In this document: one piece after another, positions 8,443 through 17,694 of the stretch
How positions within the stretch are numbered: position 1 is the first letter of the stretch
Layout: every line of letters begins with the position of its first letter
Assembly (NCBI RefSeq): GCF_017638545.1
Contig: NZ_CP072110.1
Coordinates: 248,001 to 312,000 of the forward strand
Length of the DNA stretch: 64,000 nt
Direction: 5' to 3'
From: Psychrosphaera ytuae
GTDB lineage: Bacteria; Pseudomonadota; Gammaproteobacteria; Enterobacterales; Alteromonadaceae
Position numbers and translations under genes: made by a program
The notes under the pieces: model-generated
Told to the model about the DNA's origin: nothing
The model's input: the letters and a program-made list of their open reading frames with translations, nothing else
Database searches by the model: none

Positions 8443-11400
8443 ATGACCTTGTTACGTAATTCCTCATCTGTCATTCTTAAAAATGTCTCAAAGCTTATCG
8501 AAGACAAACTGCCGACAGAGCGCCAAACACATGTAGAGCAGTTTGCGTCTATTCTTTATGAAAATATCTCCAAACAAGACCTAGAACAAAAGGTTGATGT
8601 TGAATTGTACGGCGCCGCTTTGAGCTTGTTCAATGCGTTTAATGAGGCTCATTCTGATCAACCTTTTATCAAGGTATACAATCCAGAATTAGGAAAGCAC
8701 GGTTGGGAATCTGAGAACACGATAGTTCAGATTGTTGTTAATGATTTACCGTTTTTAGTTGATTCAGTTCGAATGGCATTGAATCGCTTAAATATAACGT
8801 CTCATTTACTTATCCATACACCGGTTAAAGTAAACAGAGATAAATCAGGTGCCGTTGTGTCATTCTTAGACGTTAAGTCTTCAGAAAAATCGACGCATAC
8901 TCAGACGGTGTTTTTAATTGAAGTTGACCGTCAAACTGACACTAAAGCAATCAAAGCCTTATCTACCGAACTGAAGTCAGTATTAGAAGACGTAAGTATT
9001 GCGGTAGACGATTGGAAACCGGTACAGAAAAAACTCAATGAGTGCATTGAGGAAGCGAAAAAGTCAAAAGTTGCCGATCAAAAGAGTTTAAAGACTAATA
9101 TTGCCTTTTTAGAGTGGCTTGCTAACCACAACTTCACACTGATGGGATATCGCGAATACAAGGTCACTCCAGTAGAAGGTGATATGGAAATAGCCCCGGT
9201 TGAAGGCACTGGGTTAGGTTTATTAAAGCATCGTGAAGAGCAAAGCAGAATGATGTCGAGCTTTTCAAATGCGGCTCGTCAAGAAGCATTGTCAGATAAC
9301 ATTTTGGTTGTTACAAAAACGGGCTCGCGCTCTCGTGTACACCGCCCAGCATACATGGACCACGTAGGTATTAAAATCTTTGATAAGAGCGGCAAAGTGG
9401 TGGGCGAACACCGATTTATCGGTCTTTATGGTGCAGCGTTTTACAATGCAAGTGTGCAATCTATTCCTATGTTAAGTGAAAAGATTGAAAGAATTACCGA
9501 AAAAAGCTCATTTGCGAAAGGCAGTCACGCGTACAAAGCACTGATGAATGTGTTGGAAACATATCCACGTGACGAATTGATTCAAGCGAGTGAACAGCAT
9601 TTAACAGAAGTAGCCTTAGGCGTATTGCAAATGCAAGAACGCGATATGACTAAGTTATTCATTCGAAAAGATATTTTTGGTCGCTTTTATTCTTGTATGG
9701 TGTTTGTTCGTCGTGAGCGATACAACACCGCGTTGCGCCGCGAAACACAGCGCGTACTACAGCAAGCAATGAACAGCGAAGGTGAAGTCGAATTCACCAC
9801 TTTCTTCTCAGAATCACCATTGGCCCGAACTCATTACATAGTTCGAGCGACTGACCAGGATGTAGAACTTAACGTGAAAGACATCGAAAATAATTTAATT
9901 GAAGCGGCGCGTACATGGGATGACAAACTATCTAGTGCGTTAATTACAAACTTCGGCGGTGTGAAAGGTAAAGCATTAGCGGCTAAATACGCAAATGCGT
10001 TTCCTTCGTCTTATAAGGACCAAGTTTTACCGTCAACAGCTACTGTTGATATCAGCCACTTAGAGAAGCTAAGTGATGACAACAAGTTGAGCATGTTGTT
10101 TTATCGCCCTCAAGAAGAAAGTGATAAAAATGCCGTCCGTTTGAGTCTGTTCCACAAAGACGAACCTATCCATTTATCAGACGTGTTGCCAATTTTAGAA
10201 AACTTTGGTCTACGCGTTATTGGTGAAACACCATATCAAGTTAAGACAGAAGTAGGCACGAGCTGGGTGATGGACTTCACCATGCGCTTAACTAATGGTG
10301 ACAACTCTGACTTTGAAACCACTCAAGAGTTGTTCCAGACTGCATTTGATGCGGTTTGGAAAAACAACCTTGAAAACGATGGGTTTAACCGTCTAATTCT
10401 TGGTGCAAAGTTGAGCGGAAGAGAAGCATCAGTTATCCGTTCTTACGCTAAATATATGCGTCAAATTGGTGTGACGTTCTCACAAACGTACATCGAATCT
10501 ACGTTTGATCGCTATCCAAAGATTGCTGCCCAGCTTGTTCAGTTGTTTACTCTTAAGTTCAAGCCGAGAAAAGCCAACGAGAAAAAATACGATAAGCTCA
10601 AAGAAAAAGTACTTCTTGAGTTAGATAACGTTGCAAACCTTGATGACGACCGAATCATTCGCTTATACATTACATTAATGGACGCGACCCTTCGCACCAA
10701 CTTTTATCAAGCGGCGGAAGATGGTTCTGACAAGCCTTATATATCGTTTAAATTACTTCCGGAGCAAATTCCTGAGGTCCCACTGCCGCGCCCTAAATTC
10801 GAAATTTTTGTATACAGCCCGCGTATCGAGGGTGTGCATTTACGTGGCGGTAAAGTCGCTCGTGGTGGTTTACGTTGGTCTGACCGTATGGAAGATTTCC
10901 GTACAGAGGTACTAGGTCTAGTTAAAGCGCAACAAGTAAAGAATACGGTAATCGTTCCTAATGGTTCAAAAGGAGGGTTTGTTTGTAAACAACTGCCTAC
11001 GACTGGTGGACGTGATGCGTTTTTCCTTGAAGGGCAAGAATGCTACAAGATCTTTATTCGCGGCTTGCTAGACGTTACAGATAATATTGTTCATGGTGAA
11101 GTTGTGCCTCCGAAAGATGTGGTACGTCACGATGAGGACGATACATACTTAGTTGTTGCGGCGGACAAAGGTACGGCAACCTTCTCCGACATAGCAAATG
11201 CGATATCAGAAGAATACAACTTCTGGCTAGGCGATGCGTTTGCGTCTGGTGGTAGTGTCGGTTATGACCACAAGAAAATGGGTATTACAGCTCGTGGTGC
11301 TTGGGAGTCAGTTAAACGTCACTTCCGTGAAATGGGTATCGATTGTCAAACGACAGACTTTACTTGTGTGGCAATTGGCGACATGGCAGGTGACGTTTTT

Positions 11401-13272
11401 GGTAATGGTATGCTGTTATCAAAACACACTCGCTTACAAGTTGCGTTTAACCACATGCATATTTTTGTCGATCCAAACCCAGATGCTGCAGCGTCATATA
11501 AAGAACGCAAGCGCATGTTTGAATTACCGCGTTCTTCTTGGGAAGATTACGACAAGTCGTTAATTTCTGAAGGCGGCGGCATCTTCTCACGCAGTGCTAA
11601 ATCCATTACATTGACGCCAGAAATCAAAAAAATGTTAGGCACCAAAAAAGTAAGTCTAACGCCGAATGAGTTCATCAAAGCGGTTCTTAAGATGCCGGTA
11701 GATTTGATTTGGAACGGTGGTATCGGTACCTACGTCAAAGCAACGTCTGAAACCGATGCGTTAGTTGGTGATAGAGCAAATGACGCTGTTCGAGTTAATG
11801 GTTGCGAGTTAAAAGCCAAGATGTTTGGTGAAGGTGGTAACTTAGGCTTAACTCAATTGGGCCGTATTGAGTTTGCTCAAAACGGTGGCCGAATTAATAC
11901 CGACTTCGTTGACAACGTAGGTGGTGTTGATTGTTCGGATAACGAAGTTAACATCAAGATTCTGCTTAACCAGTTGGTAAACGAAGGCGAGTTAACGAAA
12001 AAGCATCGTGACCAATTGTTATACGATATGACAGATGACGTTTCTAAAATCGTTATTAAAGACTGTTATCGTCAAACTCACACAATTTCGATTACCGAAT
12101 TAAAAGGTGTGAGCTTATTAAAAGAACAACTGCGCTTTATCCATGAGTTAGAAAAAGCAGGTAAATTAGATCGTGACCTTGAGTTTCTTCCTAACGATGA
12201 AGAAATTGCAGAGCGCCAAGCTAAGGGCATGGGTTTCACTCGACCTGAGTTATCAGTATTAGTTGCTTATGGCAAAATGATCTTGAAAGAGCAGTTTGCT
12301 ATAGACGAAATTAATGACAATCCATACTACACGCCGTTGTTAATTGGGGCATTCCCTCCGCAATTACAAAAGAAATACGCAGAACAAATTCAACAGCATC
12401 CACTGCGCAAAGAAATCATTGCAACCAAACTTGCCAATGAAGTCGTCAACGACATGGGTTTGAATTACGTTATTCGTATGAAAGAAGAAACGGGTGCGAC
12501 TGTAGATGAAGTATTAACCTGTTATATGATGGCAAGGGAAGTATTTGGTCTTAAAGACGTATGGCAACAAATCGAAGCGTTAGACAATAAAGTTCCTGCT
12601 ATTGTTCAAACTGAGATGCTTCATCAGATCCGCCGTACTGTGCGTCGTGCTTCTCGCTGGTTCTTGCGTCATCGCAACAAACAAATGGACTTGGCGCAAA
12701 CAATTGAGCATTACAAAGCTAACTTCGACAAGATCACTACACACATTGGTGAATACTTAGTTGAGAAAGAAAAAGCGCAGTTGGACGCGGCTCAAAAAGG
12801 TTTTGAAAAAGAAGGTGTTCCAGCAGATATTGCTGCTTATGTGGCTCAATTATCCTCGATATTCTCAGTTATGGATATCACCGATGTTGCGTCAGTAACT
12901 GGCCGTAAGGTTGAACAAGTTGCTTCATTGTACTTCAAACTTGGTTCTGACCTTGGCCTGCACTGGTTCCTTGACCAAATTACCAATCAACCAGTTGGTA
13001 ACCATTGGCAAGCGCTGGCTCGTGCAAGTTATCGCGAAGAGCTTGATTGGCAACAACGAGCACTTACTGGTGCAGTTCTTAACTTTGATTCATCAAGCAA
13101 AGACATTGATGTTATGTACGATGAATGGCGTCAAGCCTTTGACCACATCTTAGGTCGCTGGGAGCACATGATCGCTGAATTCAAGACAACTGAGAGTCAC
13201 GAGTTTGCCAAGTTCTCTGTAGCACTTAGAGAGTTGATGTTGTTGAGTCACCACTGTGAAACAGCGGTTTAA
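8443..13272 (+). CDS. gdhB: NAD-specific glutamate dehydrogenase, large (about 180 kDa) class
   Basis: At 1609 residues this matches the large NAD-GDH class, far longer than the 450-residue hexameric enzymes. It catalyses the oxidation of L-glutamate to 2-oxoglutarate and ammonia in the cytoplasm, a catabolic role. The N-terminal 700 residues contain the ACT-like regulatory region. The catalytic core follows, with the VIVPNGSKGGF lysine motif at about residues 834-845, the preceding HLRGGKVARGGLRWSDR motif and the later GGIGTYVKA and FGEGGNLGLTQLGRIEF motifs. AAGGA precedes the ATG by eight bases. It stands alone between two terminators, so it is probably monocistronic. The Pseudomonas aeruginosa orthologue is named gdhB. 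Confidence 0.93.
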   Translation: MTLLRNSSSVILKNVSKLIEDKLPTERQTHVEQFASILYENISKQDLEQKVDVELYGAALSLFNAFNEAHSDQPFIKVYNPELGKHGWESENTIVQIVVNDLPFLVDSVRMALNRLNITSHLLIHTPVKVNRDKSGAVVSFLDVKSSEKSTHTQTVFLIEVDRQTDTKAIKALSTELKSVLEDVSIAVDDWKPVQKKLNECIEEAKKSKVADQKSLKTNIAFLEWLANHNFTLMGYREYKVTPVEGDMEIAPVEGTGLGLLKHREEQSRMMSSFSNAARQEALSDNILVVTKTGSRSRVHRPAYMDHVGIKIFDKSGKVVGEHRFIGLYGAAFYNASVQSIPMLSEKIERITEKSSFAKGSHAYKALMNVLETYPRDELIQASEQHLTEVALGVLQMQERDMTKLFIRKDIFGRFYSCMVFVRRERYNTALRRETQRVLQQAMNSEGEVEFTTFFSESPLARTHYIVRATDQDVELNVKDIENNLIEAARTWDDKLSSALITNFGGVKGKALAAKYANAFPSSYKDQVLPSTATVDISHLEKLSDDNKLSMLFYRPQEESDKNAVRLSLFHKDEPIHLSDVLPILENFGLRVIGETPYQVKTEVGTSWVMDFTMRLTNGDNSDFETTQELFQTAFDAVWKNNLENDGFNRLILGAKLSGREASVIRSYAKYMRQIGVTFSQTYIESTFDRYPKIAAQLVQLFTLKFKPRKANEKKYDKLKEKVLLELDNVANLDDDRIIRLYITLMDATLRTNFYQAAEDGSDKPYISFKLLPEQIPEVPLPRPKFEIFVYSPRIEGVHLRGGKVARGGLRWSDRMEDFRTEVLGLVKAQQVKNTVIVPNGSKGGFVCKQLPTTGGRDAFFLEGQECYKIFIRGLLDVTDNIVHGEVVPPKDVVRHDEDDTYLVVAADKGTATFSDIANAISEEYNFWLGDAFASGGSVGYDHKKMGITARGAWESVKRHFREMGIDCQTTDFTCVAIGDMAGDVFGNGMLLSKHTRLQVAFNHMHIFVDPNPDAAASYKERKRMFELPRSSWEDYDKSLISEGGGIFSRSAKSITLTPEIKKMLGTKKVSLTPNEFIKAVLKMPVDLIWNGGIGTYVKATSETDALVGDRANDAVRVNGCELKAKMFGEGGNLGLTQLGRIEFAQNGGRINTDFVDNVGGVDCSDNEVNIKILLNQLVNEGELTKKHRDQLLYDMTDDVSKIVIKDCYRQTHTISITELKGVSLLKEQLRFIHELEKAGKLDRDLEFLPNDEEIAERQAKGMGFTRPELSVLVAYGKMILKEQFAIDEINDNPYYTPLLIGAFPPQLQKKYAEQIQQHPLRKEIIATKLANEVVNDMGLNYVIRMKEETGATVDEVLTCYMMAREVFGLKDVWQQIEALDNKVPAIVQTEMLHQIRRTVRRASRWFLRHRNKQMDLAQTIEHYKANFDKITTHIGEYLVEKEKAQLDAAQKGFEKEGVPADIAAYVAQLSSIFSVMDITDVASVTGRKVEQVASLYFKLGSDLGLHWFLDQITNQPVGNHWQALARASYREELDWQQRALTGAVLNFDSSSKDIDVMYDEWRQAFDHILGRWEHMIAEFKTTESHEFAKFSVALRELMLLSHHCETAV

Positions 13273-13296
13273 ATAAACCGTCAACTCGCATAAAAT

Positions 13297-13323
13297 ACGC
13301 CCCGTATCGTCGGGGCGTTTTTG
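13297..13323 (+). terminator. Intrinsic terminator after gdhB
   Basis: An 8-bp GC-rich stem (ACGCCCCG / CGGGGCGT) with a 6-base loop is followed by a run of T. It sits directly upstream of pyrD. Confidence 0.88.
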
Positions 13324-13353
13324 TATCCGGTCGCAAATAAAAAGGATCAGTCT

Positions 13354-14361
13354 ATGTTTTTCGAATTAGCCAAAAAGTTTATGTTTAGTAAAGACCCAGA
13401 GTGGGCACATGACTTTGCACTGGATAATTTAAGCCGTTTTGCAAACACACCATTGAGTTATGCTTGGAAGCAGACTGTCCCGAATAAGCCGGTAGAAGTA
13501 TTGGGTATTAAATTTCCTAATCCCGTTGGTCTTGCGGCAGGATTAGATAAAAATGGGCGATGCATTGATGGCTTTGGCCAAATGGGTTTTGGCTTTATTG
13601 AAATTGGTACCATTACTCCGTTAGCGCAGCCAGGTAACGAAAAGCCTCGAATTTTTCGTATTCCAGAAAAAAACGCCATCATAAACCGTATGGGTTTTAA
13701 TAATGGCGGGGTTGATACATTAGTTGAAAATGTTAAGCGCGCAAAATACAACGGCGTATTAGGCATTAATATAGGCAAAAACAAAGATACACCTAATGAA
13801 AAAGGGCATGAAGATTACGTAATTTGTATGCATAAAGTGTATGAATATGCAGATTACATTACAGTTAATATCTCTTCTCCGAATACTCCAGGGCTGCGGG
13901 ATCTTCAATTTGGGGAGTCGCTAACAACCTTGCTGTCAGCGGTAAAAGAAGCGCAGACAGAATTGTCAAACACCCACAAAAAATACGTTCCGGTCTTAGT
14001 AAAAATCGCCCCTGATATGGATAAAGTAGCGATTGAGCAAGTGGTTGATTGTATTACCTCACAGGGAATGGATGGCATCATTGCAACGAATACAACGTTG
14101 AGCAGAGAAGCGGTAAAAGGACTTGAACACGCAGACGAAATGGGTGGTCTAAGTGGCGATCCAGTACGTGAAATGAGCACTGAAGTGATTCGAACGATTC
14201 GAACAATCAACAAAGACATTCCAATCATTGGGGTAGGTGGTATTAGTAGCGCAGCCGCAGCGAAAGAAAAGTTAGAAGCAGGCGCGAATCTAGTCCAAAT
14301 ATACTCTAACTTTATTTATCAAGGACCTAAGTTAATAAAAGATATAGTTGAAGGTCTATAA
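13354..14361 (+). CDS. pyrD: Dihydroorotate dehydrogenase, quinone-dependent (class 2)
   Basis: This 335-residue protein has nearly the length of E. coli PyrD. It oxidises dihydroorotate to orotate at the inner face of the cytoplasmic membrane, passing electrons to quinone (fourth step of UMP synthesis). The ATG at 13354 is preferred over an upstream in-frame TTG inside the terminator tail, because AAGGA stands before it. Visible features are the N-terminal amphipathic helix typical of class 2, the FPNPVGLAAGLDKN motif, the NISSPNTPGLRDLQ segment with the catalytic Ser near residue 175, and the C-terminal IIGVGGISS and GANLVQIYS phosphate-binding motifs for FMN. zapC follows, as in enterobacteria. 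Confidence 0.95.
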   Translation: MFFELAKKFMFSKDPEWAHDFALDNLSRFANTPLSYAWKQTVPNKPVEVLGIKFPNPVGLAAGLDKNGRCIDGFGQMGFGFIEIGTITPLAQPGNEKPRIFRIPEKNAIINRMGFNNGGVDTLVENVKRAKYNGVLGINIGKNKDTPNEKGHEDYVICMHKVYEYADYITVNISSPNTPGLRDLQFGESLTTLLSAVKEAQTELSNTHKKYVPVLVKIAPDMDKVAIEQVVDCITSQGMDGIIATNTTLSREAVKGLEHADEMGGLSGDPVREMSTEVIRTIRTINKDIPIIGVGGISSAAAAKEKLEAGANLVQIYSNFIYQGPKLIKDIVEGL

Positions 14362-14364
14362 GAG

Positions 14365-14393
14365 TTGACACGAGATCCTGCCCTTAATATTCT
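14365..14393 (+). promoter_or_regulatory. Candidate zapC promoter
   Basis: A consensus TTGACA (14365-14370) and TATTCT (14388-14393) are 17 bases apart, giving a start near 14400, about 30 bases before the zapC start codon. Assigned by eye. Confidence 0.5.
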
Positions 14394-14426
14394 GCTGTAT
14401 AACAAACAGACAATTAACAGGGCAGG
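14377..14426 (+). other. Hairpin that would cover the zapC ribosome-binding site
   Basis: CCTGCCC (14377-14383) pairs with GGGCAGG (14420-14426). The pairing extends by TTAAT/ATTAA after a two-base bulge, and an inner CTGT/ACAG stem sits in the loop. The right arm includes the AGG of the zapC ribosome-binding site. Only transcripts coming from pyrD would contain the left arm; those from the promoter at 14365 would begin after it. Confidence 0.45.
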
Positions 14427-14431
14427 CGGTT

Positions 14432-14962
14432 TTGGCTGTAACCAATAATGTAGATTGGCATTGGTTAATAGAAGAAAGTGGGTTATTAACCCTACAACTA
14501 ACAGAGCAGTTTTTGTTTCAAACACCTTTTAAACAAACAGAGCTCACTTCTAATTGTCAAAGTGGCAGCTGCTTCACAACCTCGGATGCGTTTGTTTATA
14601 GTTTGCACCGTGATAAATTTGCACCACTTCCGATCAGTGAAGAGCATGCTTTTACTCTAGCGGTGTGCGCAACCATTTCAACCAATTATCTCAAGCCAAT
14701 GGCCAACAAGAGTTGGTATTTTAAAGAGGCTTCTAGCGATTTAAGTAAGCCGGTCCACGTTGGCGATTGGGTTAGCTTGAATACCTCAGAAGAAGCCATA
14801 TATTTAGTATTAAACACAGACACAACGGCCTCAGACGTAATGCTTGTTAGTAAGTCACACCGAATAGATGAACAGCGGCAATTCAAAATGGGTAAGCCAG
14901 TGCGGGTTCACAACGACAGACTGAGCCCCGTGTATTATGAATTACAGGAGCATCAATTGTGA
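14432..14962 (+). CDS. zapC: Cell division protein ZapC
   Basis: This protein has 176 residues, close to E. coli ZapC, and the same position directly after pyrD. ZapC is a cytoplasmic protein that binds FtsZ and promotes bundling of Z-ring protofilaments. Conserved points I can align by eye are the N-terminal WHW, the NYLKPMANKSWYF segment (about residues 85-97), a GDWVSL segment, and the C-terminal GKPVRVHNDRLSPV. The start is a TTG with AGGCGG three bases upstream; no ATG fits in this frame. Its stop overlaps the GTG of deoB by four bases, implying translational coupling. Confidence 0.82.
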   Translation: MAVTNNVDWHWLIEESGLLTLQLTEQFLFQTPFKQTELTSNCQSGSCFTTSDAFVYSLHRDKFAPLPISEEHAFTLAVCATISTNYLKPMANKSWYFKEASSDLSKPVHVGDWVSLNTSEEAIYLVLNTDTTASDVMLVSKSHRIDEQRQFKMGKPVRVHNDRLSPVYYELQEHQL

Positions 14963-16167
14963 GTAGAGTAGTAATTTTAGTGGCAGACGGCCTTGGAATA
15001 GGTAGCTCCGCCGATGCTGATGCGTTTGGAGATACCGGCGCAAATACCTTGTTTCATATATTTCAGCATATGAAATCAGAACACAACCATATCTTACAAA
15101 TTTCAAATTTGGCCAAATTAGGTTTGGTAAAGGCGTGTGAACAAGCCAAAAATATTAGTTTTGATGGCTTTGCAAATCACCAAGTTGAAGGCGCTTATGG
15201 ACACATGCAAGAGCTTTCAACTGGCAAAGACACACCGAGTGGCCATTGGGAAATGGCGGGTGTGCCAGTCTTATTTGAATGGGGTTACTTTAAAGATAAA
15301 ACTAATAGCTTCCCACCAGAATTTATCGATGAATTAGTCAAAAGGACAGGTGTGCCAGGTATCTTAGCGAACCGCCATGCTCCAGGCACGGACGTGTTGC
15401 GTTGGCATGGTGAGGAACATATTAAAACTGGTATGCCAATTTGTTATACCAGTGCCGATAGCGTTTTTCAGGTTGCAGCACATGAAGAACACTTTGGCCT
15501 TGATAAGTTATATGAGTTTTGTGAAATTGCTCGAGAGTTACTTGATGAATATAACATTGGTCGTGTTATAGCTCGTCCGTTTTTAGGTGACAGTGAAGAT
15601 AATTTTAAGCGCACTGGCAATCGTCGTGATTATTCTGTATTGCCACCTTCGCCAACGGTACTTCAACGCAATACTGAAGCGGGAAATAAGGTGATTAGCA
15701 TCGGTAAAATTTCTGATATTTATGCTCATCAGGGTATTACAGAAAAGTACAAGGCCACAGGCTTAGAGGAATTGATTGACACAACACTGGTGCAAATGAA
15801 TACAGCTGATGACAAAAGTATTATATTTACTAATCTAGTGAACTTTGACCAAGACTATGGACACCGTAGAGATATCAAAGGCTATGCTGAGGCACTAGAA
15901 TACTTTGACACTCGAATTCCAGAAGTGTTAGCTGCACTGCGTGATGATGATGTTTTATTCATTACCGCCGACCACGGTTGTGACCCAAGCTGGCCTGGAA
16001 CAGACCATACTAGAGAATACGTCCCGATCATTGCTTATAAAAATGGCATGGCAGAGGTCAATTTAGGACTAAGAGATACGTTTGCCGATATGGGACAAAC
16101 TATTTCAGACTTGTTGAATGTTCAATCTTGCGAGTATGGGACTAGTTTTGCAGGACAATTAAAGTAA
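14959..16167 (+). CDS. deoB: Phosphopentomutase
   Basis: This 402-residue enzyme interconverts ribose/deoxyribose 1-phosphate and 5-phosphate, linking nucleoside phosphorolysis to the pentose phosphate and DeoC routes. It belongs to the alkaline-phosphatase-like metalloenzyme fold. Metal-site motifs are VADGLGIG near residues 8-15, KDTPSGHWEM near 90 with the phospho-acceptor Thr, and ITADHGCDPSWPGTDHTRE near 335-353. The start is GTG at 14959, overlapping the zapC stop, with CAGGAG upstream. In this genome deoB is not with deoC and the nucleoside phosphorylase, which lie on the other strand near 30-32 kb. Confidence 0.95.
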   Translation: MSRVVILVADGLGIGSSADADAFGDTGANTLFHIFQHMKSEHNHILQISNLAKLGLVKACEQAKNISFDGFANHQVEGAYGHMQELSTGKDTPSGHWEMAGVPVLFEWGYFKDKTNSFPPEFIDELVKRTGVPGILANRHAPGTDVLRWHGEEHIKTGMPICYTSADSVFQVAAHEEHFGLDKLYEFCEIARELLDEYNIGRVIARPFLGDSEDNFKRTGNRRDYSVLPPSPTVLQRNTEAGNKVISIGKISDIYAHQGITEKYKATGLEELIDTTLVQMNTADDKSIIFTNLVNFDQDYGHRRDIKGYAEALEYFDTRIPEVLAALRDDDVLFITADHGCDPSWPGTDHTREYVPIIAYKNGMAEVNLGLRDTFADMGQTISDLLNVQSCEYGTSFAGQLK

Positions 16168-16193
16168 TTTCATTTAAACCTTAGGAGAGAGCA

Positions 16194-16982
16194 ATGAAAA
16201 GTGTGTTTAACCCTTTATTTGGTGGTTCAAAATCGATAGTAACATTGACTCTCTTTTTGTTGTTGGTAGTAGGCTTTTTTGTTATTGATAACTCAGCTGA
16301 GGCCTCTTCTGTCAATTCAGAGGCAACAAAGCATAGTGGCCGTCATATCAGTGTGATTGGTCATGGTGAAGTCACAACCGAACCAGATCGAGCAACCATC
16401 AATCTATCAGTCGATGCGACTGAAAAGACCAGCTTAGCAGCCAAAAACGCAGTTGATGAAAATGTTAATCGCTATATTGATGGTTTGTTAGCCTTGGGTA
16501 TAGAGAGGGACGCTATCGTAGCCTCTGTTATTTATACTCAACCACAATACGAATACCAGGCTAATGGACCTCGTACGTTGGCAGGCTATCGTGCTATTCG
16601 CCAGTTGTCCGTTAATTTAAAAGATTTGTCGATGATGAATGATGTAATGGATTTGTCATTAAAAGAACAGATAAACCAAATCAATGGTATCGAATTAACG
16701 TCTTCTAAAAGCGATGAACTCAAACGCCGTGCAACGCTTCTTGCGACTGCTAACGCGAAACAGCAGGGTGAGTGGTTAGCCAATGCATTTGGGGCGCAAC
16801 TAGGAGCTATTTTTTCTATAGATGCAGTCGAACCGACAAACTTTGAAGGCATGGTTGCCCAGCCCAATGCGACTATGATGAGAATGGAAGCGTCAAAAAG
16901 AGGAAATGGTCAATACATTCACGAAGACCTAGTCTTTTCTTCGACTGTCAAAGCTGTCTTTGACTTAAAGGTAAAAGATTAA
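16194..16982 (+). CDS. SIMPL-domain (DUF541, YggE-like) periplasmic protein
   Basis: This protein has 262 residues, and a strong AGGAGAG site stands before the ATG. An N-terminal hydrophobic segment (about residues 14-32) acts as a signal peptide or anchor. The SIMPL/DUF541 domain begins with ISVIGHGEVTTEPDRATINLSV (about 50-71), followed by the SVIYTQPQYEY strand and the GYRAIRQLSV strand. E. coli YggE of this family is linked to protection from oxidative stress, but no enzymatic activity is established to my knowledge. The gene follows deoB by 26 bases and may share its transcript. The stress-protein gene dps follows after 149 bases. Confidence 0.82.
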   Translation: MKSVFNPLFGGSKSIVTLTLFLLLVVGFFVIDNSAEASSVNSEATKHSGRHISVIGHGEVTTEPDRATINLSVDATEKTSLAAKNAVDENVNRYIDGLLALGIERDAIVASVIYTQPQYEYQANGPRTLAGYRAIRQLSVNLKDLSMMNDVMDLSLKEQINQINGIELTSSKSDELKRRATLLATANAKQQGEWLANAFGAQLGAIFSIDAVEPTNFEGMVAQPNATMMRMEASKRGNGQYIHEDLVFSSTVKAVFDLKVKD

Positions 16983-17035
16983 TTATTAATGAAAAATCAA
17001 ATTACCCCTTGAAAATATCAAATTGATCGATATAC

Positions 17036-17050
17036 CTATTGTATGAGTAG
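17036..17050 (+). promoter_or_regulatory. Possible half of an OxyR-type operator upstream of dps
   Basis: CTAT-N7-GTAG matches the central half of the spaced OxyR pattern, but the outer ATAG and CTAT blocks are poor. It lies about 85 bases before the dps start codon. Weak evidence. Confidence 0.15.
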
Positions 17051-17131
17051 TATTAAATGAATTAAGAGAGTTAACACTCATTTTTTATGCTCTGAGGAGA
17101 CATTCTTAAACTTGCAATCAAGGAGAAATTA

Positions 17132-17602
17132 ATGACTGACATTAATATCGGAATCAATGCAGAAGACAGAAGTAAAGTTGCGGAAGGGTTAAAACGCTTA
17201 TTGGCTGACTCTTATACCTTATATCTACAAACTCACAACTTTCACTGGAATGTAACAGGGCCTCAATTTAGACAGTTACACTTAATGTTTGAAGAACAGT
17301 ACACAGACTTGGCTCTGGCTGTCGATGATATAGCTGAACGCATCCGTACCTTAGATTTTGTTGCGCCAGGTACTTATAAAGAGTTTTCTAGGTTGAGTTC
17401 AATTGAAGAAACAGAAGGCGTTCCGGCGGCAGGGGTAATGGTTGATATTTTAACTAAGAGCAACGAACAAGTAGTCAAGACAGCTCGTGATGTGTTAAAA
17501 CTAGCCCAAGAAGCAGATGACGAATCAACAGCAGCCTTAGTCGGCGATCGAATGAGAATTCACGAGAAGAATTCGTGGATGTTACGTGCCACACGTGACT
17601 AA
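17132..17602 (+). CDS. dps: Dps family DNA-binding ferritin-like protein
   Basis: This 156-residue protein has the length of Dps. A strong AAGGAGAAA site lies before the ATG. The ferroxidase residues are in place and correctly spaced: His38 (in HNFHWNVTG), His50, Asp65 and Glu69 (in DDIAERI). Dps forms a dodecameric shell that uses hydrogen peroxide to oxidise and store iron and, in many species, coats DNA in stationary phase or stress. The N-terminal tail is short and not very Lys-rich, so strong DNA binding is uncertain. The gene has its own terminator and appears monocistronic. Confidence 0.9.
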   Translation: MTDINIGINAEDRSKVAEGLKRLLADSYTLYLQTHNFHWNVTGPQFRQLHLMFEEQYTDLALAVDDIAERIRTLDFVAPGTYKEFSRLSSIEETEGVPAAGVMVDILTKSNEQVVKTARDVLKLAQEADDESTAALVGDRMRIHEKNSWMLRATRD

Positions 17603-17635
17603 TTGATATTTTGTTGATTTGATAAGTATTAGTAT

Positions 17636-17662
17636 TAGGCGGCTTTAGTCGCCTATTTTTTT
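17636..17662 (+). terminator. Intrinsic terminator after dps
   Basis: A 6-bp stem (TAGGCG / CGCCTA) with an 8-base loop is followed by seven T. Confidence 0.8.
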
Positions 17663-17694
17663 AACTTTTTGAAAAGTTAATCAGGAGAAGGTAA

